Shown: positions 1-8,500 of the stretch, piece after piece
Numbering within the stretch: the stretch's first letter is position 1
How the letters are laid out: each line of letters opens with the position of its first letter
NCBI GenBank assembly: GCA_002383485.1
Contig: DFYY01000032.1
Coordinates: forward strand, 31,632 to 95,631
From: Bacteroidales bacterium UBA4070
GTDB lineage: Bacteria; Bacteroidota; Bacteroidia; Bacteroidales; VadinHA17
Length of the DNA: 64,000 nucleotides
Reading direction: 5' to 3'
Notes under the pieces: model-generated
What the model was told of the DNA's origin: nothing
Database searches by the model: none
The model's input: the letters and a program-made list of their open reading frames with translations, nothing else
Translations under genes and position numbers: made by a program

Positions 1-51
1 CCCGCCGTTACTGCATTATGACCTTATTTTCAGGATATTGCGTGATTTCAC

Positions 52-2205
52 TTATTGCAGCGGGGCCACAACCTCTATCACCTCGGGGAAGTCCATCCCG
101 ATCTTCTTCAGGTGTTCAATTGTAGGAATCCCGTTGTTGTTCCAGCCGCGGCGCTTGTAGACAGCATCGCGGAGCAGGTCATACTGCTTCTCGCGGTACT
201 GCCTCGTGACCCTGATCTTTTCCTCGGTGCTCATCCCATCCGGGTTAACACCAATCTTTTCCTTCATCTGCTTGTCATACCTCTCCTGACGGGACAGGTA
301 TTCCTCCACGGTGACGGGACCGCATGCACGGTAAGGCTGATCATCATCCTTGCGCCTGCCATAGCCGCGACGGATGTTAAACACCCTCTGGAAGTTATAA
401 ACCCTCTCGGAATCCTCTACCAGCCTGAACTTGTCAAACGGCCTGCCGGTGACTGACTTATATATTGTGACGTAGTTGTCAACATGCTCAGGAACCTTGG
501 CAGGTTCGTCTGTCTGGGCGTTGTTCTCAGGCTCCACGTCGTTCCACGGCAGCTTGCAGAGTCCCACCAGACCGAACCAGGTACGGAACATGGGAAAATA
601 ATGAAGCGCTTCTGCCTTGTTCTCAAATGTCGGGATCTGGTTGTTGACCATATCCATGAAGATGAGCCAGGCCTCGTCATGCTGCGGCCCCTTGTTGGTC
701 ATTGCATAGCCACCCTGCTGCGCCAGCGACTCCTTTGACATGTACTGCGAGTATTCCAGCCCCTTATTCTCCATGCCAATATCCTGCATGAACTGCGGAT
801 CGCCCCAACCCTTCTCTGCAAATATCCTCTTCATGGCGCGAATGCCCTGTCCGGCTATCAGGCCGAAGCCCTCACCGCGGGCTACCTGGTGAAGCAGTTC
901 AAGTGCCGGTGGAATATTCCCGAAGGTGAGCTCGAGGCCGCCGGTGCGCTCCTTGTTAAGGATACCGTTCTGGTAGCACTCCTGTATGAACGCCAGGCTG
1001 GTGCCCCAGGTTATAGTGCAGATACCGTATGTATCGCAGTAGAAGTTGGTTTCGATGATATATCTCGGATCGAAGAATCCGCCATTGGAGCCAAGCCCTG
1101 CAGCTGTTTCATATTCCGGTCCGTCAACAATGACCTTATGTCCCTTGTAGGGTCCGGTGGCAAGCACATAATCATCTACAGCCTTCGAGCATGCCATGTT
1201 GCATCCTATCCAGCAGCCGTCAGGTATGCCCTGCGTAAAAAAGGAGGTCCATACGGCGGAGTCGATCTTCGGTGAGTCCTTATGTGATCCAAACTTGTAG
1301 TTGTGCGTCGGCAGCAGGTCATGGTCGTCCATGATCTCCATCAGGTGAGCGGTACCCACCTGACGCATCCTGCACTGCTTGTCGTCGAGCTCGCGCATTT
1401 CGCGGTTGAAACGGCGTCCGCGCTCCTGTATTGCCTCAAGGTCAACCACATTGTTGAGGTTACCCTTGACGCCGGGGATCTTGCAGACGATGGCTTTGAT
1501 CTTCTTGTTGCGAAAGACGGTGCCGATGCCGCCGCGACCGGCCTGTTTCATCCTGATCTTCTTGCGCTTGGGATCATAGAAGGTGAAATTGAGCATGCCT
1601 ATCAGCGAGTGTTCGGCAGCCGACCCGGTGGAGACGATGCCGATGTTCTTCCTGTCTGACTCATCGTTGGCAAACATATCTGTCAGCTGCTCAGCCAGTA
1701 CATGGCTGTCGAGCGCCTCGGCAGGGGCCTCGAAGATTTCGACATAGTGGTCAACACCATTGATATAGACGATGACATCGTTGACAGCCTTACCCTGCAG
1801 CTCAATGACGTCAAAGCCCGAGAACTTCAGGAAGGGGCCGAAGAAGCCACCTACGTTGCTGTCCATCACCGAATCAGTCTGAGGTGAGATGGTCACCACC
1901 AGCGACTTGCCGGAACCGGAGTATTGGGTTATACCGCCGATGGGGCCTGATGAGATGACAATCTCGTTTTCGGGATCATCCCATTTTGTGTCGGGTTTGG
2001 TGGCATCCCAGAGATAGCGGAGGCCATAGCCTTTACCGCCGATGAATTTTTCCTTCATCACCTGCGGTACGTCTTTCTCCCTGATCTCCGGTGTTCCGAC
2101 GTTGACGTAGAGTGTTTTGTCGGTGTAGCCCTTGTCGAGAGCGGTCCAGTTGTAGTTCCATCTTTTGAGAAGCTTATGTTTCGCCCTGATTTCGCTGATA
2201 TCCAT
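52..2205 (-). CDS. aor: Aldehyde:ferredoxin oxidoreductase (tungsten AOR family)
   Basis: A 717-residue protein of the AOR family, which oxidises aldehydes to carboxylic acids with ferredoxin as acceptor, using a tungstopterin and one [4Fe-4S] cluster in the cytoplasm. The N-terminal AOR domain is clear (glycine-rich GGKGYGLRYLWDATKP and SSGPIGG segments). Cluster cysteines are visible as C331, C335 and C339 (CWIGCNMAC), with C550 in GLCKLPW as the probable fourth ligand. The CX3CX3C spacing differs from the CX2CX3C usual in archaeal AOR, and the chain is about 100 residues longer than Pyrococcus AOR. It is divergent from a ThiS/MoaD-like carrier gene, which fits pterin cofactor sulfuration. 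The aldehyde substrate cannot be read from sequence. Confidence 0.93.
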   Translation of the reverse strand: MDISEIRAKHKLLKRWNYNWTALDKGYTDKTLYVNVGTPEIREKDVPQVMKEKFIGGKGYGLRYLWDATKPDTKWDDPENEIVISSGPIGGITQYSGSGKSLVVTISPQTDSVMDSNVGGFFGPFLKFSGFDVIELQGKAVNDVIVYINGVDHYVEIFEAPAEALDSHVLAEQLTDMFANDESDRKNIGIVSTGSAAEHSLIGMLNFTFYDPKRKKIRMKQAGRGGIGTVFRNKKIKAIVCKIPGVKGNLNNVVDLEAIQERGRRFNREMRELDDKQCRMRQVGTAHLMEIMDDHDLLPTHNYKFGSHKDSPKIDSAVWTSFFTQGIPDGCWIGCNMACSKAVDDYVLATGPYKGHKVIVDGPEYETAAGLGSNGGFFDPRYIIETNFYCDTYGICTITWGTSLAFIQECYQNGILNKERTGGLELTFGNIPPALELLHQVARGEGFGLIAGQGIRAMKRIFAEKGWGDPQFMQDIGMENKGLEYSQYMSKESLAQQGGYAMTNKGPQHDEAWLIFMDMVNNQIPTFENKAEALHYFPMFRTWFGLVGLCKLPWNDVEPENNAQTDEPAKVPEHVDNYVTIYKSVTGRPFDKFRLVEDSERVYNFQRVFNIRRGYGRRKDDDQPYRACGPVTVEEYLSRQERYDKQMKEKIGVNPDGMSTEEKIRVTRQYREKQYDLLRDAVYKRRGWNNNGIPTIEHLKKIGMDFPEVIEVVAPLQ

Positions 2206-2438
2206 GGTAAGATTTTAAATTGTTTTCAGTGTCAATGACAAATATCGTGTATAAATATCCACATTCTAATGATAATAGTCAATATGCAGCCGATTGCGAG
2301 ACGGGAGGAAAGGGTGCTTGGGCGGAGGCCGCCGTATACAATTCTTATTGCCTACAGCGATTCATAACTTGCAAATCTCAAATCCTTATGGCCTGCGGTC
2401 AACGCATCTACTGCCTGCTGCCTATTGCCCGAATAATA

Positions 2439-2469
2439 TTTGCCAATCCCGATAAGCATGATAACTTTG
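2439..2469 (+). promoter_or_regulatory. Consensus Bacteroidota promoter for the ThiS-like gene
   Basis: TTTG at 2439-2442, exactly 19 bases, then TAACTTTG at 2462-2469. This is a full match to the Bacteroidota -33/-7 consensus. Transcription should begin near 2475-2477, at or beside the start codon, so the mRNA may have almost no leader. The rest of the 269-base divergent gap (2206-2474) shows no gene; only a one-mismatch -7 (GATATTTG on the minus strand near 2238) is seen for the AOR gene. Confidence 0.7.
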
Positions 2470-2474
2470 CAGGG

Positions 2475-2678
2475 ATGCAAATAATGCTGAACAACGAACC
2501 GATGACTCTTGACGGTGAATCAATCAGTGTCGGGAAACTACTTGAGCTGAAGAAATATACATTCAGGTTAAGGATAGTGAAGATCAACGGCCGGATCATT
2601 GATCGCGACAGCTATGACCTCGAGATGATCCATGACGGTGACACGGTACAGGTGATCTATCTTATGAGTGGAGGATGA
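2475..2678 (+). CDS. ThiS/MoaD-like sulfur carrier protein
   Basis: A 67-residue beta-grasp protein starting MQIMLNNEPM and ending in the diglycine tail MSGG, which is adenylated and thiocarboxylated in ThiS and MoaD proteins. The reading frame is open back to 2220, but the upstream part resembles no family and lies before a consensus promoter, so ATG 2475 (or ATG 2484) is chosen. No thiamine gene is near. The divergent neighbour is a tungstopterin enzyme, and MoaD-like genes are known beside AOR genes in other prokaryotes, so a role in pterin dithiolene formation is at least as likely as thiazole synthesis. It overlaps the next gene by 11 bases. Confidence 0.85.
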   Translation: MQIMLNNEPMTLDGESISVGKLLELKKYTFRLRIVKINGRIIDRDSYDLEMIHDGDTVQVIYLMSGG

Positions 2679-3132
2679 ATGCAGAATTCAAAAAAACAAA
2701 AGCGGTAACACCTTGAAGGAAGATTTCTGGCAACGTTTCACACTGGCGGCCCTGCGTGACAGGATGCCGTCATGGATGAAGAACAAGTACATCCTCACGT
2801 TGCTTGTATTCCTTGTCTGGATCATCCTGCTTGATCCCAACAACCTTATCTCGCGGGTGCGTGAGGTAAAGACCCGCAACAGGCTGGAGCGCGAGAAGGA
2901 GTACTACATGGGACGGATCGAAGAAGACCGCAGGAAGCTGAATGAGCTTCGCACCAGCAATGAGAATCTTGAGAAGTATGCCCGTGAACAGTACCGGATG
3001 AAGCGGCCCGATGAGGATCTGTTTATAATTGTCACGCCGGAGCAGGAACGCAAGATCAGGCGTGAACGGAAGGTCTCAGAAACACCGAAGCCCGCTCGCA
3101 GGCAGGCTTCTGAAAAAAGTTCGCGTAAGTAA
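2668..3132 (+). CDS. DivIC/FtsB-like septum formation initiator
   Basis: A small bitopic membrane protein. It has a single hydrophobic helix (YILTLLVFLVWIILL, about residues 40-54) followed by a charged coiled coil rich in E, R and K, ending in a basic tail. This is the layout of DivIC/FtsB, which link FtsL and FtsQ at the division site. The frame opens at GTG 2668, inside the end of the ThiS-like gene. TTG 2713 or the ATGs at 2764 and 2776 are alternative starts that would keep the membrane helix, and no RBS decides between them. A DPNNLISR segment after the helix is typical of the Bacteroidota members. Confidence 0.8.
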   Translation: MEDECRIQKNKSGNTLKEDFWQRFTLAALRDRMPSWMKNKYILTLLVFLVWIILLDPNNLISRVREVKTRNRLEREKEYYMGRIEEDRRKLNELRTSNENLEKYAREQYRMKRPDEDLFIIVTPEQERKIRRERKVSETPKPARRQASEKSSRK

Positions 3133-3135
3133 TCT

Positions 3136-3741
3136 CTATTTCTTTGCCTTTTCAGCGTTGTATTTGGCATTCAGGCCTGCAATGACCTCAGCTGTAACAT
3201 CAAGCGTGGTATCACTGTAAAGGATGGGACCGGGAAACTGTTTTGCCAGTATATACTGATATCCACGGTCAGCATTGAATTCTGCAAGATACTGGTTGAT
3301 ATATTCGAGTACCTGCCTCTGTGCCACAAGACCCTCCTCGTTGAGGTTGTAAGCCATCTCATCACGCCTGGCAATCAGTGTCTGCTGCTGCTGTGCAAGC
3401 GTCTGCTCCATCTCTGCTGCTGTTGCCCTCGTAACAAGGCCCTTCTGAACCTTGTTCTGGAAGTCCCTTACATCGCGGTCAAATGCCTGCGACTTAGACG
3501 TCAGTTCCGCTTCGGAAGTCTTTGTTTTCTCCTCCAGCTCGGTAGCCTTGTCCTCGGCCATATCAAAATTGGCAATCACTGAATCAAGCTCTACGTATGC
3601 TATGCCGCCGTGGCTCTTCTTTTCAACATTGTCTGAAGTGCCAGCGGTCTTGTCCTTGCCGCATCCGGCCATGATAAAAGCTCCTGCGGCAACAAATACT
3701 GCTATGATCAGGGTGTTACGGGCAACTGATATTCTGTTCAT
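3136..3741 (-). CDS. OmpH/Skp-like periplasmic chaperone, lipoprotein
   Basis: 201 residues with a lipoprotein signal peptide: a hydrophobic stretch followed by the lipobox MAGC (Cys about 27). The mature part is a long helical region rich in E, K, Q and A (residues 60-150), and then the conserved Skp end describing a variable Tyr/Leu segment (YQYILAKQF). Skp-type proteins hold unfolded outer-membrane proteins in the periplasm. Lipidation should anchor this one to a membrane. It converges with the division gene, stopping 3 bases from it. A separate pair of OmpH genes lies by bamA at 22-23 kb, so this is a third, distant paralog. Confidence 0.85.
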   Translation of the reverse strand: MNRISVARNTLIIAVFVAAGAFIMAGCGKDKTAGTSDNVEKKSHGGIAYVELDSVIANFDMAEDKATELEEKTKTSEAELTSKSQAFDRDVRDFQNKVQKGLVTRATAAEMEQTLAQQQQTLIARRDEMAYNLNEEGLVAQRQVLEYINQYLAEFNADRGYQYILAKQFPGPILYSDTTLDVTAEVIAGLNAKYNAEKAKK

Positions 3742-3777
3742 TTCTGAAATTAGGTTATGGTTTTACAAATTGTTGCA

Positions 3778-3785
3778 CAAACATA
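3778..3785 (-). promoter_or_regulatory. -7 promoter element for the OmpH-like lipoprotein gene
   Basis: The minus strand reads TATGTTTG, a full match to TAnnTTTG, 36 bases before the start codon. A minus-strand TTTG lies 16 bases further upstream (3802-3805), a little close for the usual spacing. Confidence 0.5.
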
Positions 3786-3884
3786 CATAAATTTTAAATA
3801 CCAAAAAGAGGAAGTGAATGCCAGGCTGCCGGAGAGGATATCAAATCGCAGCCAGGACCTGCGGGAGGACAGAGGATGAGTACC

Positions 3885-4886
3885 TTAGAATTCCGGACAA
3901 GGGATTGCGTGAATCCTTCCGCCGTGTTTAATCTGCGAAGAGGTAAATGAATAGATCAGTGATATCTCATATGCTCCGCCCGATGTGGTTATCAGGTTGG
4001 AGATTGTAAAATCATAGCTTAGCCCTATGTTCAGCTGGTCAGTCTTGATGCCAAGCATCCCTATGATGGCATCACCGGCCTGCGATGACACATCCTTCGA
4101 AGTGGCGAAGGGAATGCCCCTGTACCAGACACCAAACACCAGCGGGTTCTTGAAGTAATAAAAACCAATGTCTGACTGGAAAAAATCAGCCTGAAACATG
4201 ACGTTCCCGGCTACGGAAAGGACCTCTGTCAGTTTTGTGCGAAGCCTGCCGCGGCTAACTATCTGGAATCCTCCGAACAGATCAACCTTAATGGGAACGG
4301 AGGTGTTATCACCCCAGAATGAGGTCTTTGGCCTGAGCATGTGATCAACTGTGAATCCTCCCCATATCTTTTCGTTATAGGCCAGTCCGGAAACGGTAAA
4401 GTCGATGTCTGCCACGTTATCAAAAGGGGGAGGAGTTATGGGAGGCAATGTACCGCCAGTGGTTATCTGGCTGTTCCATACAAGCTTTGTGAGATCAAGG
4501 CCGAGATAGGTGAACTTGAAGTTTATGCCGGGCCTGATATGCCAGTCTTCATTGATCTGGATATCATATGAGTAGAGCAGTCCGAGGTTGGTTGTACTGA
4601 GATCACCGGAGCCTGCCACATCATACGTTGCCAGAATCCCGATACCGGAGTTGAAGTTGGGAACGGCCTTGTCAAAAGAGACGCTGTAGGTGTGAAACAC
4701 TCCCGGGATTGAGGGCCACTGGTTACGCCAGTTAATTGCCACCCGGTAATCTTCGGTTGCCCCGGCAAAGGAGGGTGCCAGATACAGCTGGTTGGCATAA
4801 AACTGTGAAAACTGGGGGTCCTGACCCTGCGACAGAAGTGAAACCGAGAACAGCAGGCCTATCAAATATTTAGTTTTTAATGACAA
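3885..4886 (-). CDS. PorP/SprF-family outer membrane protein (type IX secretion)
   Basis: 333 residues with a signal peptide (cleavage near SQGQDP) and the PorP/SprF hallmark QFSQFYANQLYLAPSFAG, then alternating amphipathic strands typical of a 14-stranded barrel and an aromatic-rich C-terminus. PorP/SprF proteins belong to the type IX secretion machinery or anchor its adhesin-type cargo. In many genomes such genes sit beside a giant cargo protein with a type B C-terminal domain. Here no such partner is present, and the neighbours are an OmpH lipoprotein and a metabolic dehydrogenase, so it looks like an orphan copy. The family call is firm; which cargo it serves is unknown. Confidence 0.9.
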   Translation of the reverse strand: MSLKTKYLIGLLFSVSLLSQGQDPQFSQFYANQLYLAPSFAGATEDYRVAINWRNQWPSIPGVFHTYSVSFDKAVPNFNSGIGILATYDVAGSGDLSTTNLGLLYSYDIQINEDWHIRPGINFKFTYLGLDLTKLVWNSQITTGGTLPPITPPPFDNVADIDFTVSGLAYNEKIWGGFTVDHMLRPKTSFWGDNTSVPIKVDLFGGFQIVSRGRLRTKLTEVLSVAGNVMFQADFFQSDIGFYYFKNPLVFGVWYRGIPFATSKDVSSQAGDAIIGMLGIKTDQLNIGLSYDFTISNLITTSGGAYEISLIYSFTSSQIKHGGRIHAIPCPEF

Positions 4887-5137
4887 TCCGGATCCTTTTT
4901 AGTTACACAAAGTAGCTAATTATACGGCCAATTTTCAGGAAGGTTACATCCGTTGATATCAACCTTCAGCCCATTACATGGGCAAGATATTAACATAATA
5001 ACCGCATCGGTCACATTTCCAGTATTTTAGCTAAAACATGCTTCTTGTTACGGTTAAATTATTGCATATCCGGCAAAATTACTTTCCAAACGGGGCAAAT
5101 AATGCATTAAATCATGTATTTCTGCTGATATCCGTCA
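4887..5137. other. Non-coding divergent region upstream of the fused dehydrogenase
   Basis: An AT-rich gap between divergent genes with no credible ORF. It holds a perfect 12-base palindrome GTTGATATCAAC (4952-4963), nested in AAGGTT...AACCTT, which could be an operator. The minus strand has TACTTTG near 4910, one base short of the -7 consensus, as a possible promoter for the PorP-like gene. Confidence 0.35.
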
Positions 5138-5169
5138 TTGAAATCAATGGTACTCCGCATTTACTTTTG
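5138..5169 (+). promoter_or_regulatory. Probable promoter of the fused dehydrogenase gene
   Basis: TACTTTTG at 5162-5169 matches the TAnnTTTG -7 element, with TTG at 5138-5140 separated by 21 bases as a weak -33 element. The predicted transcript start near 5176 lies after the first possible ATGs (5138 and 5174), which favours translation from ATG 5201. Confidence 0.45.
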
Positions 5170-5200
5170 GAAAATGAAACATTGTGTGAAAGAAGATCCG

Positions 5201-8200
5201 ATGACCAGAATATTAAAACATCCCATACTTGAGGTTCCGAGTGAGCAGGAGACAAGTTTTTTATATAATGGAAGGTCCGTGCATGGCATGAAGGGGTTCA
5301 CCATAGCTGCGGCACTTCATCAGGCCGGGTTTCCGGTGCATACCCACAGCCTTGACAACCGCAACCGCAGCCTGGAGTGTGGTATAGGCAAGTGCGGCGC
5401 ATGCGAGATGCTCGTTGACGGTGTGGTGCGACGCATCTGCATAACACCCGTTGACGGTGTAAGGGAAGTGGCAGAGATCCCGGCAGGGTACCATACTGCC
5501 GGCACCGTGAAGACCGGGGTGAGCGAAAGAAAAGTATACCGTAAAACTGTTGCCATCGCGGGAGCAGGACCGGCAGGACTTGCAGCAAGGGAGGTGCTCA
5601 ACAAACACAATATTCCCAACCTGGTAATCGACAGCAATGACCACATTGGCGGACAGTTCCTCATGCAGACGCACCAGTTCTTCTTCTTCGAAAAGGAACA
5701 ACGGTTTGGCGGGATGAGGGGATTTGACATTGCGAAGAATCTTGCAGGGGAATCGGATGAGGGTATCATGCTCAACTCGACCATCTGGAATATCATTGAG
5801 GGACAGAGGATTGCAGTCAAAAACATGCGTACCGGCGAGATTTTTTACGTGGATGCGCAGTACCTGGTGGTGGCAACCGGCGCAGTGCCATTCATGCCGG
5901 CCTTCGGCAACGATGATCTGCCAGGTGTCTACACCGCAGCAGTGATACAGAAGATGATGAACCAGGAGTTCACCCTCCTGGGTAAAAATATTCTTACCGT
6001 GGGTGCCGGGAACATCGGCTACCTCACCTCCTATCAGCTGATGCAGGCCGGGGCAAACGTGAAAGCAATAATTGAAGCAATGCCTTACGAGGGCGGCTTC
6101 CCGGTGCAGGCCAACAGAGTCAGAAGATTGGGTATACCGGTGATTCTCTCGCACATGCTGGTCAGGGCAATACCCAACAGCACCAATGACGGCATCTGTG
6201 GCGCAGTGATAGCGGAAAGTCGCGATTTCACCCCGGTTCCCGGAACAGAAAAGATCATTGACGGCATCGATGCCATCAACATTTGCACGGGGCTCATCCC
6301 CGACAACCAACTGCTGATAAAGGGTCGCGAGGTCTTCGGAACAAAGGTGTTCGCCGCAGGCGATGCAATGCGCATCGGGGAAGGCACCACGGCAGTGCTT
6401 CGCGGCAAGCAGGCCGCAATGGAGATTATCCAGGAGATCGGCGTGTGCAGCAGCTACAGCGAGTATCTTTCATTATCAAAGGAATATATCGATTCACAGC
6501 AACATCCCACGAGGGTCATTGAGAACCCGTGGCTGCCTGACGAGGCCAGGATGAACGCAAGGCCGTTCGTCATCATCGACTGTCTCTACAGCTTCGCCTG
6601 CAATCCCTGCCAGTTTGCATGTCCGCACGGCGCCATCACAAAGGCATCGCCTGATACTGTACCGGCCATAGACTTTGACAGGTGTACCGGCTGCCTTAAG
6701 TGTGTATACCAGTGCCCGGGACTGGCAATCTTCGGTTACAATACCGTGAAGAACCAACTATTCCTGCCTGTGGAATACTTCGTTGAGGAGGGAAAGGAAG
6801 TGTGGCTGGTGGACAACAACGGGAAGAAAGTCGGCGAGGGCGTGATTGAGAAGCTGATGCTGAAGCCGAACAAAACGAATGTGGCACGTGTCAGGGCCAT
6901 CACTCCTACGGGGAATGATATTGTTTCTGTGCGGGGTTTCATTGTCAAGGAGAGTTACCCTGAGCCGGTGACGTTCAGTCCAGCCTCCGCGATTGAATCG
7001 AAGGAGTATATATGTCATTGCGAGGATGTTAATATTGAGGAGATTATGGCGGTCATCGGAGACAGGAAATATATTTCAGCGGATGAGATCAAGCATACCA
7101 CCCGCCTGGGGATGGGGCCATGCCGTGGCAAGCGTTGCATAAAGAGGCTCTCGATGCTTCTCAGGCCTGCGGGAATAGAGATCGTTGGCGATGCCACGCC
7201 CAGGGCGCCGCTCTCCAATCAGATCTCTATGGGAGAGCTCTTCCCGCTCAGTACCCCCGAGGTGATCATCACGCCGGAGGAACGCCGTAAGATAAAGGTG
7301 GGTGCACTGGTGGCCGGCGGAGGGATCACCGGCAGCGCTCTCATGCGCTACATGGCCGAGGCCGGAATGAATCCGGTGCTTATCAATCACGACCGCGGGT
7401 CATCATGGAGAAACATTGCCGGCGGCAGACCCAACTTCAGTGTACCCGAACTGTCTGATATCGCAAGGCATAACCATGAGCTGTTCAAAGCGTTGCAGAA
7501 AACAGGCGAAACCAACTACCGCGAGATAAAATATGTGACCTTCGCTCATGACGATGTCATGCTGAACCAGCTGGAAGCATCCCTGGCATGGACTGACGGT
7601 GAGATGGTTAAGCCCGCAGACTATGCTGCAAAGATCGCTCCGGGCATAAATCCTGACCTCAAAAAGAGTTACCAGGCGGCGCTGCTCACCAACGATTGCT
7701 GGCAGGCGACACCAGGAAAGGTAATTGACCTCATCAGGCACCTGGGTGTCAGGGCCGGCGGCAGCGTGGAGGAGGACAGCACAGTCACCTCCGTGAGCCG
7801 CAACGACAAGGATTACAGTATCATTGTGCAGAACCACAGAGGCGAGTACATTGAATACCTCACCCCGGTATTTGTTAACGCGATGGGTGCGCATGGCGAA
7901 GAGTTCGCACGCTCCCTCGGCATATATACCGGCACCTACGGAGTGCGCCACCAGGCTTTCATCACGCGGCGGCTGCCGATGATAGGACCCGGTAACACCC
8001 CCCTCCCGATGTTGATTGACCGCCGTAACTACAAGGGTTTTATTGCAGTTTACGGACAGCAGCTTGGAGAGACCGGGCAGATTATAGGATGCGCCTCACC
8101 GGCCACCGATCCTGCAGAAGCCGGACGAAACCTGAAGGTGAACAGCAAGGAGTTCATGGAGATAGTGTCGGAAGTATTCACCTCCTGGCTCCCCGAACTG

Positions 8201-8425
8201 TCAACTGCCGGCTTCCAGTCGCTCTGGAGCGGTTACTATACCGAGCCGAGGATGTATATAGACCCTGAGTACGGACTCTTCCTCGGACTGCGTGGACAGG
8301 GGTTCATGCTGGGACAGTACCTGGCAAAGCTGTATGTTGATAAGCTGCTGGGCCGTGAGGTGCCCTCCTACTTCAGCCGGCTGTCGCTGAAAGGTGACGG
8401 GCTGCCGGAGAAGGCATTCAAATAG
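5201..8425 (+). CDS. HcnABC-like multidomain flavin dehydrogenase (one-chain fusion)
   Basis: A 1074-residue fusion. Domains in order: a [2Fe-2S] domain (cysteines C60, C65, C68 and C80, motif CGIGKCGAC), a pyridine-nucleotide-disulfide-type FAD domain (GAGPAG at 121-126), a two-cluster ferredoxin domain (about 460-510; CTGCLKCVYQCPG), a BFD-like [2Fe-2S] domain (YICHCED near 603, PCRGKRC near 640), and a D-amino-acid-oxidase-fold FAD domain (GGGITGSAL near 700 to the end). HcnA, HcnB and HcnC, opine oxidases and dye-linked L-proline or hydroxyproline dehydrogenases carry most of these parts as separate subunits. The DAO domain should oxidise a secondary amine or amino acid. The proline dehydrogenase gene 75 bases downstream suggests proline-type substrates. 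The frame is open from ATG 5138, but promoter position and domain start favour ATG 5201. Confidence 0.88.
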   Translation: MTRILKHPILEVPSEQETSFLYNGRSVHGMKGFTIAAALHQAGFPVHTHSLDNRNRSLECGIGKCGACEMLVDGVVRRICITPVDGVREVAEIPAGYHTAGTVKTGVSERKVYRKTVAIAGAGPAGLAAREVLNKHNIPNLVIDSNDHIGGQFLMQTHQFFFFEKEQRFGGMRGFDIAKNLAGESDEGIMLNSTIWNIIEGQRIAVKNMRTGEIFYVDAQYLVVATGAVPFMPAFGNDDLPGVYTAAVIQKMMNQEFTLLGKNILTVGAGNIGYLTSYQLMQAGANVKAIIEAMPYEGGFPVQANRVRRLGIPVILSHMLVRAIPNSTNDGICGAVIAESRDFTPVPGTEKIIDGIDAINICTGLIPDNQLLIKGREVFGTKVFAAGDAMRIGEGTTAVLRGKQAAMEIIQEIGVCSSYSEYLSLSKEYIDSQQHPTRVIENPWLPDEARMNARPFVIIDCLYSFACNPCQFACPHGAITKASPDTVPAIDFDRCTGCLKCVYQCPGLAIFGYNTVKNQLFLPVEYFVEEGKEVWLVDNNGKKVGEGVIEKLMLKPNKTNVARVRAITPTGNDIVSVRGFIVKESYPEPVTFSPASAIESKEYICHCEDVNIEEIMAVIGDRKYISADEIKHTTRLGMGPCRGKRCIKRLSMLLRPAGIEIVGDATPRAPLSNQISMGELFPLSTPEVIITPEERRKIKVGALVAGGGITGSALMRYMAEAGMNPVLINHDRGSSWRNIAGGRPNFSVPELSDIARHNHELFKALQKTGETNYREIKYVTFAHDDVMLNQLEASLAWTDGEMVKPADYAAKIAPGINPDLKKSYQAALLTNDCWQATPGKVIDLIRHLGVRAGGSVEEDSTVTSVSRNDKDYSIIVQNHRGEYIEYLTPVFVNAMGAHGEEFARSLGIYTGTYGVRHQAFITRRLPMIGPGNTPLPMLIDRRNYKGFIAVYGQQLGETGQIIGCASPATDPAEAGRNLKVNSKEFMEIVSEVFTSWLPELSTAGFQSLWSGYYTEPRMYIDPEYGLFLGLRGQGFMLGQYLAKLYVDKLLGREVPSYFSRLSLKGDGLPEKAFK

Positions 8426-8464
8426 TGACATTTGCGTCATTGTCTTGCGTATTCCGCTTTTTCA

Positions 8465-8472
8465 TATCTTTG
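8465..8472 (+). promoter_or_regulatory. -7 promoter element for proline dehydrogenase
   Basis: TATCTTTG matches TAnnTTTG and lies 28 bases before the start codon, so the dehydrogenase has its own promoter although it follows the fusion gene by only 75 bases. Possible -33 partners are ATTG at 8439-8442 or TTG at 8445-8447. Confidence 0.5.
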
Positions 8473-8500
8473 AGCGCCCAAAAAATAAAAATCGTCAAAG

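Noticed and set aside
2220..2474. Extension of the ThiS-like gene to the earliest in-frame start at 2220.
   Set aside because: The first 85 codons look unlike ThiS, and a perfect TTTG-N19-TAACTTTG promoter lies just before ATG 2475.
5261..6310. A 349-codon open frame on the minus strand inside the fused dehydrogenase gene.
   Set aside because: It is antisense to well-conserved redox domains and its translation is His/Cys-rich without family resemblance. The length follows from the codon bias of the real gene.
5201..8425. Calling the fused dehydrogenase a hydrogen cyanide synthase.
   Set aside because: The domain set matches HcnABC, but relatives act on opines, proline or hydroxyproline, and no cyanide-detoxifying gene is near. 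Substrate is left open.
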